A stretch of DNA of 64,000 nucleotides, from positions 41,061 through 105,060 of the forward strand of contig CAKVFO010000001.1 in NCBI GenBank assembly GCA_934746785.1. Reading direction: 5' to 3'. The notes below the pieces were generated by a model that saw only the letters and a program-made list of their open reading frames with translations, was not told where the DNA came from and searched no databases. A program made the position numbers and the translations under genes. Of the stretch, positions 47,829-56,248 are shown piece after piece (position 1 is the first letter of the stretch; each line of letters opens with the position of its first letter). The DNA is from an uncultured Clostridium sp. (lineage in GTDB: Bacteria; Bacillota; Clostridia; Clostridiales; Clostridiaceae).

Positions 47829-48215
47829 ATGCAGCCATTTAAGATTGATAGAACCATATATAAGGGCAGATCAAAATCTGAAGGAAGATTAGATAAAGAA
47901 ATGAGAGTATATAATCTTTTAGAAAAACTCAATATAGCTTATGAAAGAATAGATCATGATCCAACTATGTCAGTAGATTCCTGCGAAGAAGTAGAGGAGA
48001 TTTTAGATATAACGCTAGGTTCAGTTAGTGTTTTAGGACTTATGAATGATATTCACAATAATGTTCAATTAATTGTGGATAAGGATGTTTTAGCTGGGGA
48101 TTATATAGGTTGTCATCCATGTATAAATACAAGTAGTTTAAAGATAAGTACAAGAGATATTTTTGAGAAGTTTATTCCATATGTAAAACATGAAGTTATT
48201 TACATTGAAATATAA
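47829..48215 (+). CDS. ProXp-ala/YbaK-like aminoacyl-tRNA deacylase, internally shortened
   Basis: 128 aa, while relatives (prolyl-tRNA synthetase-associated domain proteins) have about 165-170. The start (YNLLEKLNIAYERIDHDPTM) and the end (GSVSVLGLMNDIHNNVQLIV, IGCHPCINTSSLKI) are well conserved. The middle is missing, including the region that normally carries the CKNLFL and YLL strands and SFAS: the chain jumps from CEEVEEILD straight to ITLGSVSVLG. The frame is kept. The active-site lysine region is lost, so activity in editing mischarged tRNA is doubtful. RBS AAGGAGGG. Confidence 0.8.
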   Translation: MQPFKIDRTIYKGRSKSEGRLDKEMRVYNLLEKLNIAYERIDHDPTMSVDSCEEVEEILDITLGSVSVLGLMNDIHNNVQLIVDKDVLAGDYIGCHPCINTSSLKISTRDIFEKFIPYVKHEVIYIEI

Positions 48216-48273
48216 ATTGAATTTGATGAAAAATGTCGATAATATACAAAATAATAAAACTAAGGAGAAAATA

Positions 48274-49394
48274 ATGGAAGGTGTGACGACTAAAGACAAT
48301 AACTATGTTTTCCATAGTTTTTGCTATTACGGTATTGCTTATTTTATATAGAAATAGAAAACTTATAGCATTTCAAGCTACTTTAAGTTCTATTTGCATA
48401 ATTATATATTTAATTAATCACTATAATTCAGGAATTATTAATGAAGTCTTTGTAGCAGCTTTGGGTTGTATATCATTTGCTCCTGCATTTATTTGTGTAA
48501 GTAAAACCTTAAGGGTTGCAAATGAAGAAACAATTAGTATTCTTGATAAATCAAATGAACAAAAAGAAATTTTAGAGAATATGGTTTCTGAATTAGAGAA
48601 AATTTCATCAGAAGTTAAACAAGGTTCAGCTGAGTTAAAGGAAATTGTTAATAGAAGAGATAAAGGAAAAAGTTAAGAGAGCATCAGAAGAAACTTCAGA
48701 TGTAAAGGAATATTCTGATGAAACAGATAAAGTTATTGAAAATGGTCTTAACGTCATAAATGAGTTATCGGAAAAAGGAAAGTATATAGTTGCTAAAAAT
48801 AGTGAAGTTAATAGAACAATGAAAAACTTAGCTGATAAATCAGCAAATATACTTTCAATAAGTACTGTTATTACTGAAATAGCAGAACAAACTAATCTTT
48901 TAGCTCTTAATGCAGCAATAGAAGCAGCTAGAGTAGGTGAAGCTGGAAAAGGATTTGCAGTAGTAGCAGAAGAAATTAAGAGACTTGCTGAAGAAAGTAA
49001 GAGTAATTCGGAAAATATCAATACAATTTTATATGAGTTAGAACAAGAAACATCTGCATCTGTGGAAAGAGTTGATGAGTTAATTAATGAAACAGAAGTT
49101 CAACAAACATATATAAATAATGCATATGACATATTTAATGTAATAAAATCTAATATGAATAAGGTTAAAAATCAGACAGACAGTGTTTATGGAAGTATGA
49201 ATGAAGTATTAGAAAGAAGTGAAAAGATACATGAAACTATAACTAATATTTCGCAAATAGCAGAAGAAACAATGTCAAATTCAGAAGAAACTACGAGTTT
49301 ATCACAAGAAAACTTAGCAAAACTTCAAGGCTTAGAATCTATATCAGATAAGATTAACTACAGTATTAAAGAAATAGATAAATATTTTAACTAG
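48274..49394 (+). pseudogene. Short membrane chemoreceptor-like protein with two frameshifts
   Basis: An AAGGAG RBS and ATG 48274 begin MEGVTTKDNNY, but that frame stops at about 48351. A second frame (48305-48676) carries two or three membrane helices (FSIVFAITVLLILY, LSSICIIIYLI, VFVAALGCISFAPAF) and coiled coil. A third (48645-49394) carries the MCP signalling domain with tip [20 protein letters not shown]. Rejoining needs shifts near 48300 and 48650. The protein would lack a large extracellular sensor and would have sensed through its membrane part. Confidence 0.75.
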
Positions 49395-49403
49395 ATTGAT
49401 GAT

Positions 49404-49431
49404 GACACCGGTGAAAACCGGTGTCTTTTTT
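49404..49431 (+). terminator. Terminator after the chemoreceptor remnant
   Basis: GACACCGGT-gaaa-ACCGGTGTC perfect 9-bp stem with T6. Confidence 0.88.
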
Positions 49432-49943
49432 GCGTATAAAAGATTAAAAACTTATGAGAGAACGTATTTATTATTGATTTTATAATATTGAGGAGATTAA
49501 ATACATTAAAAATAACTGTAGTACTGTAAAAGTAGGAAAAAGAAGAAACAATTAAATACTATTTATATAGATTTGTTATGTATTATGTTTTGAAATTTTA
49601 GATAGTTTGGATTGTCTTTTTTGTTAAAAATGAAAAAAAGTTTCTCGTGGGCGAGTTGTATTATAAATTATATAAAGTTAAAAAAAAATAAAAATAACAA
49701 GAAAAAAAGTAATAAATTCATAATAAAGTAATAATGGACGTAAAAACAAGAGAAAAAATAAAAAATAATAAAAAATAATATGCTAAAAAAATAGAAAAAT
49801 AAACAAAAAATAATGAAATAAATGTAAAAAATACATTTATTTTATTATTTTTTCTTTACAACAGAAATACAAAGTGTTATATTAAGTGTGAGAAATGAAT
49901 GTAAAAAATAAAAATAAAAGTAAAAAATAGGAGAAAAGTCGCA
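49432..49943. other. Extremely A/T-rich intergenic stretch with a long hairpin
   Basis: About 500 bases with A-runs on the plus strand and very few G or C from 49680 on. The only clear structure is an inverted repeat AAATAAATGTA / TACATTTATTT with flanking AAAAAATAAT / ATTATTTTTT pairing (about 49806-49855), which could be a terminator or leader hairpin ahead of the aminotransferase fragment. No gene seen. Confidence 0.5.
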
Positions 49944-50429
49944 GTGAGATATGAAAAATATTTTCATAATTATTACAAAAAAATAATAGGAGTAAATAAT
50001 AGTATAGAAAATAAAAAGATAATATATGCTGATTGGGCTGGCAGTGGTAGGTTCTATAGAGATATAGAGGAAGAAATGATGACATCCATTGAACCTTTTT
50101 ACTGTAATATGCATTCGAAAGAAACCTGTTTAGGAAATATAATTGAGCAAAAATATCATGAAAGTAAAAAAATAATAAAGAATTACTTTGGTGTGGGCGA
50201 TGATTATTCTGTGATTTCTACTGGTTTTGGAATGACATCAGCTATATTTAAATTACAAGATATATTACAACAACAAGAAAGTTATGATGGATTAAAACCT
50301 GTTGTCTTTTTAACTATATATGAGCATAATTCAAATTATCTTTCATGGATTAATAGAGGATATGAATGTGTTGTTATTGATAATGATGAAAATGGACAGC
50401 CAGATAAGAATGACTTAATTAATAAATAA
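49944..50429 (+). pseudogene. Class V aminotransferase (cysteine desulfurase-like), N-terminal third only
   Basis: 161 residues from a GTG start with AGGAG ahead. NKKIIYADWAGSGRFYRDIEE and YFGVGDDYSVISTGFGMTSA, then FLTIYEHNSNYLSWI, match the N-terminal part of class V PLP enzymes. It ends before the PLP-binding lysine. Directly after the stop, sequence of an ABC transporter begins in another frame, already about 90 residues inside that protein. One deletion therefore seems to have removed the aminotransferase's C-terminal two thirds and the start of the transporter. Its presence in the RiPP locus suggests a former tailoring enzyme. Confidence 0.7.
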
Positions 50430-51923
50430 GAAGGACGTTGATTCTATTCTTTTTACTCAATTATTTATTCATCTAAAGGATACAAATCTAGAAAGGTTTG
50501 AGGATAATACATACTATAATAAATTAAATTTAGCTTTTTCAACAGTTATTACTAATGGAGTTGAAAATATTAAATTCATTGTTGATATATTAACTGCAAT
50601 TATTACTATTTTAAGTGTTATCTTAGTATTATATATGGCACATTGGAGCTTGCCAATATTATTATTCGTATCAATGATTCCATCGGTAATTGCAATAATT
50701 TCAACTAAGACGATGAGTTACAAAAAAATGTTAAGTTAATTGAAAAGCAAAGGGAACAAGCATATATAAGTTCATTTTTTATGAATAAAAATATTTTGAA
50801 AGAAATGAAAATTTTTAATTTAGGCGATTTCTTTTTATTTAAATGGAAAGATATCTATAGAAATGTGGTAAGTTCTCAAATAGACATTTTCAAGAGAGAA
50901 GAACAGATAAAGGCATTAGCTCTCATTGCATCTCAAATTTTTACGGCTATGATAAATATTTATTTAATATATCTAATTTTAAGAAGTAATGTTACTGTAG
51001 GAGATTATGTAGCTTTAACAACAGCTATTTCTACCTTTCAAGGAGCAGTTGCACAAATTATTGCAAACTTTGGACAAATGTTAGAACGTTCACTGTATAA
51101 TGTTTCATTTTTTGAAGTAATTAATGAAGATAAAGATAAATGTCAAAAACAACTTGGAACTATAGGTGATTTTAAAGAAATTGAATTAAAGAATATATCT
51201 TTTTCATATCCAAATTCTAATAGGAAGTGTGTAAATAATATTTCGCTTAATATAAAAAGGGGAGATAGAATTGCACTGGTTGGTAGCAATGGATGTGGAA
51301 AAAGTACATTAATAAATATAATAATGGGTATATATTCACAGTGCGAAGGTAAGATTATTATAAATGGACAAGAATTAAATGAGGGAATGATTAAAGATTA
51401 TCAATCAAAATTTACTGTTGTGTTACAAGATTTCTCTAGATATAAGCTTTCTATAAGAGAAAATATAGGTATAGGGAATGTGGACAAGATAGATGATGAC
51501 AACTTTATAAATACTCAATTAAATAAAGTGAACTTATATGATTATGTCAATAAACTGCCTCATAATATAGATACAAAGTTATCTAAAGAATTCGAGGATG
51601 GAACAGAACTTTCAGGAGGTCAATGGCAGAAGATTGCTATTTCAAGAGCTATCGCCAAGGAATCAGACATAATAATATTTGATGAGCCAACATCAGCATT
51701 AGATCCTTTGGCAGAGATGGAGATTTTTAATTTGTTAAGGGATGTAAGTAAAGATAAAACAATAATAATGATTTCTCATAGACTTGGAGTTTCTAAATAT
51801 GCGGATAAAATATGCTATATAGAAGATGGAAGTATTGTTGAACAAGGTACTCATGATGAATTGATAAACATGAATGGGAAATATAGAAATATGTATGATA
51901 TTCAAAAGAAGTGGTATAAGTAG
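50428..51923 (+). pseudogene. ABC exporter (permease-ATPase fusion), N-terminus lost and frameshifted
   Basis: Type I exporter as found in peptide-export loci, without a C39 peptidase domain in what remains. Readable sequence begins with KDVDSILFTQLFIHLKDTNL (about residue 90 of such proteins), continues to a stop at 50739, and resumes one frame over (KLIEKQREQAYISSFF) to 51923. The shift falls in an A7 run at 50722-50728. The ATPase end is intact: Walker A GSNGCGKST, signature LSGGQ, Walker B IIFDEPTSALD. From ATG 50781 a 380-aa product could still be made, but with incomplete membrane helices. Confidence 0.78.
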
Positions 51924-51938
51924 GGAGAGGGATTAGCT

Positions 51939-52682
51939 ATGCAAGTTTTAAGAGTAGAAGATATAAAGAAAAGTTTCAATATAGGTAAAAAGAAATTCGA
52001 AGTGTTGAAAGGTGTTTCTTTTTCATTGAATGAAGGGGAAATTATTAATATTATGGGTAGCAGCGGTTCAGGAAAGACAACACTACTAAATATTTTAGGA
52101 GCATTAGATGTGCCTGATGAAGGAAAAATATATTTAGAAGAAAAGTATCAAAAGAATTTTCATATAGAACCCTATGCAACTGAGTTTAGAAGTTTAAAGT
52201 TAGGGTTTGTTTTTCAATCATTTAACTTATTAAAAGATTTAAATGTAGAAGAAAATGTGGCTTTACCGCTAGTATTACAGGGTGTACCTAAAGAAGAAAT
52301 TAAGAAGAGAGTTGAAAAAGAATTGGAATCAGTCGGTCTTTTGAAGTGGGGAAAACATAGAATTTCTGAATTATCAGGGGGACAGCAACAAAGAGTATGC
52401 ATTGCACGTGCTATGATTACAAGACCACCAATCTTATTGGCGGATGAACCTACAGGTAATTTGGATCATAATACATCTTTAGAAATACTAAGTTTATTTA
52501 AAAAGATGAGAGATGAGTTTAATCAAAGCATAATAATGGTTACTCATGATCCTTTAGTAGCTAGTTATGGAGATAGAGTTCTATTTTTCAAGGATGGAAA
52601 TATTGTTGAAGATTATAAGGTTGATTCTAATAAGGACAATGTTGATTCTATATTATTAAAATTTAAAGAGGTGTTAAAGTAA
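51939..52682 (+). CDS. MacB/LolD-type ABC ATPase
   Basis: 247 aa: Walker A GSSGSGKTT, Q-loop FVFQSFNLLKDLNV, signature LSGGQQQRVCIARA, Walker B ILLADEPTGNLD, H-loop VTHDP. RBS GGGAGAGGG. The permease begins 2 bases after the stop. In RiPP and bacteriocin loci such pairs act in immunity or export. Intact, unlike the exporter gene upstream. Confidence 0.92.
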   Translation: MQVLRVEDIKKSFNIGKKKFEVLKGVSFSLNEGEIINIMGSSGSGKTTLLNILGALDVPDEGKIYLEEKYQKNFHIEPYATEFRSLKLGFVFQSFNLLKDLNVEENVALPLVLQGVPKEEIKKRVEKELESVGLLKWGKHRISELSGGQQQRVCIARAMITRPPILLADEPTGNLDHNTSLEILSLFKKMRDEFNQSIIMVTHDPLVASYGDRVLFFKDGNIVEDYKVDSNKDNVDSILLKFKEVLK

Positions 52683-52683
52683 A

Positions 52684-55125
52684 ATGATTAGTTCGTTAAA
52701 ACAGATATCTTTTAAATTTTTTAAATCTAATAAGAAAATTACATATTCCTGTATAGCAGTAATAGCAATAGTTACATTTTTAATGGGATCTCTAATAAAT
52801 TTTGTTCTTAATTCAAATAGAATTACTGAAGAGCAAAAGAAAGAAATATTTGGAGACTTTCAATTGCAGGTTGGTTATAGCAACAATATTGATAATAATA
52901 TTGATGAGAATTTTGTTAATGAAATTAATTCTATGAAGGGCGTAACTAAAACTTCTCTAGCCATAGTTTCTAATCTAGAGGTTAATGGCGAGATTACTTA
53001 TACCTTAGGGTTAGAAAGTGATGAACTAAGTAAAAGCAAATATCATTATAGTAAAAATCTTGATGATAATAGTGCTATAGTTAATGAGGCGTTAGCTGAG
53101 TATATGAATATTTCTGTTGGAGACAGTATTAGAGTAAATAATGTTGAGAAAGAAGTAATAGAAGTATTTGATGATAGGATTAACAGCGGTTCGCCAATAA
53201 ATATGCTGATTTTAGATAGAGAAACATTAAAAGAAATGGCAGGTATAGATAAAGAAGCAACTTTTATTTGTATAAGAGCAGATAAAAAGCAGGTAAAGGA
53301 TATAGCTGAGAAGTTATCAAATAAAGATGAAAACATAAGAGTTGAAATTCCAGAAGAAAGTGAATTTGCCAATAAGAATTTTAATTCATTAAGATATTTT
53401 ATTATTTTTATAGGTGTTTTAGTGTTTATTATGTGTGGATTGTTTGTTGTATCTAATATGCAGCAGTTCGTTTACAAATATACAAAAGATTTTGCTATTA
53501 TGAAGGCTATTGGTGCAGATGTGGATCAGATAGCAAAAATAGTATTTTATCAGACTATCTTAATTAACATAATAGGAGTATTGTCAGGAATTATGTTAAC
53601 TATTTTATCTGTAGTATTCTTTTTAAAAGAATTTACTATAAACTTTGTACCTATTCTAAAGATATCCTTTATGGGATTTGTTATATGTCAGGTTATATTA
53701 TTTATCCCAGCAATAAGAACAGCTAAAATACTTCCTATTAAGGCTATTCAGCAAAATGAAAAAGTTAATATGCTTAAAAAGAGAAAAAGAAAAAATAGAT
53801 ATATATCTGGATTAATCGTTATAGGGATAGCTTTTGTTGCTGCTTCAATGATACTTAGAGATTCTAAATCTTTTCTTGAAGGTATTGTAGGATATTTGAT
53901 TATATTAATAGGATGCTTTTTATTGTTTATAAATAATGTGGTTAAAATTGTAGATGTCATTTCTAAGGTAGCAGAGAAAGGTTTTAGTATACCAGTACAA
54001 TTAGCAGTAAAAACTATAAAATCCCAATTAAGAAAGAACTCTATCATAATAGTTGCAGTATCAATGGTAATGATAATTGTAGTAGTAGGGGGAAGCTTCA
54101 TTGAGGTAGTGAGAAAAAATAGTAATGATTATTATAGAAATGAATATCTATCTGATATTGAGCTAGAAACAAATGGTTTTTTTCCATACAGTGATGCTGA
54201 AGAGATAGTTAGTAGAATTAATAAGTTAGATAATACAGATACTATTGAGTATTACCATTTTGGAGATGTGTGTTATTATAATAAGTCAAAGGAAGAAAAT
54301 ATATATTGTTCCATGGTTGATATAGATAAAATGTATAAGTCAAAGTTAATAGAAAATTCTACTGATAATAAATCTAATAAGGTTATACTTAATGAGGAAT
54401 TTGCAAAGGAAGAAAACTTGAATAAGGGAGACTATATATCTATAAAAACTCCAGAATATAATGGAAGTATAGGGGATCGTAAAAGATATAATCTTAAGTT
54501 TGAAATAATAGATATAGTGAATCCTACTATAGCTAGGGGAAATAAGATATTAATAGATAAAACTAATTATGAAAAGATGTCATCTTCAGATATTTATTTA
54601 GATAAGATTTTTATAAATTCACAAAATGAAGGAATAAAAGATGAATTAAAGGATATAAAAAGCAGATATCCATCTATAAAGTGGTCAAGCTTAGATGAAG
54701 TATTAAAAGCAAATGATGAAGCTTTAACAGTTAGATGGAGATATTTTAATATGGCATTAATAGTTATAGTTATAACAACTATATTTGGAATGGTAAGTGC
54801 TATTAAAAATAATATTAATTCCAATAGAAAAGAATATGCTCTTTTAAGAAGCATGAAGTTTACTGATAAAGATCTTAAAAAAATGCTCATATATCAAGTG
54901 GTTATTTTCTTGGTAATGGGTAAAACTATGGGATTTGTTCTAGGAACTATAGGGGCTTGGATAATAGCGTGTTCTGATAAATTTATGATGGTACCTTTTA
55001 ATTATAAATTGGTAGGGTTAGATATAATTGTTTCTATTATGATATGTATATTATATTTAGCTCCATTTATATTAAAGATTAGTAAAGAAAGAATTATACA
55101 TGAATTAAATCAAGAAGAGTTATAA
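52684..55125 (+). CDS. FtsX-like ABC permease
   Basis: 813 aa with two FtsX/MacB-like halves: N-terminal helix, extracytoplasmic region (about residues 45-235), helices (YFIIFIGVLVFIMCGLFVVSN onward), a helix pair in the middle (SGLIVIGIAFVAASMIL, GYLIILIGCFLLFI), then a second extracytoplasmic region and three final helices. Pairs with the preceding ATPase. Likely immunity or export of the locus peptide, or a general peptide-resistance pump. Confidence 0.88.
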   Translation: MISSLKQISFKFFKSNKKITYSCIAVIAIVTFLMGSLINFVLNSNRITEEQKKEIFGDFQLQVGYSNNIDNNIDENFVNEINSMKGVTKTSLAIVSNLEVNGEITYTLGLESDELSKSKYHYSKNLDDNSAIVNEALAEYMNISVGDSIRVNNVEKEVIEVFDDRINSGSPINMLILDRETLKEMAGIDKEATFICIRADKKQVKDIAEKLSNKDENIRVEIPEESEFANKNFNSLRYFIIFIGVLVFIMCGLFVVSNMQQFVYKYTKDFAIMKAIGADVDQIAKIVFYQTILINIIGVLSGIMLTILSVVFFLKEFTINFVPILKISFMGFVICQVILFIPAIRTAKILPIKAIQQNEKVNMLKKRKRKNRYISGLIVIGIAFVAASMILRDSKSFLEGIVGYLIILIGCFLLFINNVVKIVDVISKVAEKGFSIPVQLAVKTIKSQLRKNSIIIVAVSMVMIIVVVGGSFIEVVRKNSNDYYRNEYLSDIELETNGFFPYSDAEEIVSRINKLDNTDTIEYYHFGDVCYYNKSKEENIYCSMVDIDKMYKSKLIENSTDNKSNKVILNEEFAKEENLNKGDYISIKTPEYNGSIGDRKRYNLKFEIIDIVNPTIARGNKILIDKTNYEKMSSSDIYLDKIFINSQNEGIKDELKDIKSRYPSIKWSSLDEVLKANDEALTVRWRYFNMALIVIVITTIFGMVSAIKNNINSNRKEYALLRSMKFTDKDLKKMLIYQVVIFLVMGKTMGFVLGTIGAWIIACSDKFMMVPFNYKLVGLDIIVSIMICILYLAPFILKISKERIIHELNQEEL

Positions 55126-55284
55126 CTATATGTTTCAACTTAGTAATTAACTGGATAATGTATTTATTTTCTACAAAACATATTCAAAATAGACAAAAAT
55201 ATACTATGTATGGCAATAGAGTATTGCTTTTTATTTACATAAGATGCATAATTATAATAAATAGTAAAAACACGGGGTGTACTT

Positions 55285-55635
55285 ATGCAAATAACTATAA
55301 AGCCTGCTCGTATGTGGTTATTAGGAGCGGATATACTTTTAGTAACAGTATTAACAACAAATTTTCTTCAACAAAAATATCATTTTAATATAGCTGTTGG
55401 AATAACATTAGGACCAATTTTAGGAATTGTATTAACTATGCTAATGATGATAAAAAAGGTTGGTAAGATATTTCAAATAGGTATGTCTTATTGTTGGACA
55501 AGTAGAATATTGAAATTCTTAGGTATTACAATAAGTTTTAAAGGAAAGAATGAATATTATTTCATATTTGCAATTATTCTAATAGTTATTACAATGATAC
55601 ATATAACTCAAATTGAGGATTTAAAAGCCGTTTAA
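55285..55635 (+). CDS. Small membrane protein, candidate immunity factor
   Basis: 116 aa, unrecognised, with about four hydrophobic helices (MWLLGADILLVTVLTTNFL; IAVGITLGPILGIVLTMLMM; a middle segment; YYFIFAIILIVITMIHI). It lies between the ABC pair and the converging precursor genes, a typical position for an immunity protein, which is inference only. The RBS is weak (GGGGTG, 8 bases ahead). Confidence 0.6.
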   Translation: MQITIKPARMWLLGADILLVTVLTTNFLQQKYHFNIAVGITLGPILGIVLTMLMMIKKVGKIFQIGMSYCWTSRILKFLGITISFKGKNEYYFIFAIILIVITMIHITQIEDLKAV

Positions 55636-55649
55636 TAAAGTATAAAAGA

Positions 55650-55684
55650 AAGCCGTATGCTGAAATATTATCAGTATACGGCTT
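55650..55684 (-). terminator. Terminator behind the precursor peptide genes
   Basis: AAGCCGTATGCTGA / TCAGTATACGGCTT stem (one G-U); on the minus strand it is followed by TTCTTTTATAC. Also ends the plus-strand membrane gene. Confidence 0.75.
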
Positions 55685-55716
55685 GTCCTACTTTTAAGCT
55701 TTAATAAAAAATTATA

Positions 55717-55905
55717 TTATTTTACTTCCATAGTTGGGAATACTGCATATAGAGCTGCTATTGGTGGGTATGGTTTTTTTATTATTGGTGGCTTTATTCC
55801 ATACTTTGCAGTTGCTATAAATGGGTTATTAATAAAGTCTTTTATTGTAAAACCAGCAGTTATATCCATTAATTCTTCGTTTGATAAAATCTTTTCATTT
55901 TCCAT
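55717..55905 (-). CDS. RiPP precursor peptide 2 (62 aa)
   Basis: Leader KILSNEELMDITAG with Ala17-Gly18, matching the LSxxELxxIxGG double-glycine leader type; peptide 1 has GG at the same position. The putative core has 44 residues, is Pro/Lys/Tyr-rich without Cys, and ends KKPYPPIAALYAVFPTMEVK. The YAVxPT motif (residues 53-58) recurs in peptide 1. AGGAGG stands 9 bases before the ATG, a very strong RBS. Second of two precursor genes after the radical SAM gene, ending in a terminator. Family not recognised. Confidence 0.82.
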   Translation of the reverse strand: MENEKILSNEELMDITAGFTIKDFINNPFIATAKYGIKPPIIKKPYPPIAALYAVFPTMEVK

Positions 55906-55994
55906 GTTACAAAACCTCCTGAAAATAAATTTATGAAAAAAGGAATTTCTCTTTATTGCTGTATGAATTTAATATAAAACTTTATAATAAATTA

Positions 55995-56138
55995 TTATTT
56001 TAGTTTAGGTAATGTTGGACAAACAGCGTATGCAACTATAATAAAAGGTAGTTTTTTTATAAGAGAAGGTAATTTTATTTTAGAACCACCTTCAATTTCC
56101 ATTAATTCTTCATTTGATAAAATCTTTTCGTCTTTCAT
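55995..56138 (-). CDS. RiPP precursor peptide 1 (47 aa)
   Basis: Leader KDEKILSNEELMEIEGG, a textbook double-glycine leader (cleavage after Gly18), near-identical to peptide 2. The 29-residue core begins SKIKLPSLIKK and ends LPFIIVAYAVCPTLPKLK, with the shared YAVxPT motif (residues 37-42) and one Cys in the variable position. AGAGGAG precedes the ATG. It starts 110 bases after the radical SAM gene on the same strand. Two paralogous precursors with a conserved leader, divergent cores and one common motif point to a modified peptide. Confidence 0.82.
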   Translation of the reverse strand: MKDEKILSNEELMEIEGGSKIKLPSLIKKLPFIIVAYAVCPTLPKLK

Positions 56139-56248
56139 TAACAAACACACTCCTCTCATTATTAAATCTTTTTATACTTAATATTTTTAAAATATACGTA
56201 CAATAAAGAAAATTCCTCCAATCATCACAATAATTTGATTAAATTAGA

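Noticed and set aside
49432..49943. Replication origin or phage attachment site in the A/T-rich block
   Set aside because: No DnaA boxes, integrase or tRNA gene; only A-runs and one hairpin.
49845..50114. Minus-strand frames rich in Phe/Tyr/Ile
   Set aside because: They arise from the A-rich plus strand ahead of the aminotransferase fragment; no RBS or homology.
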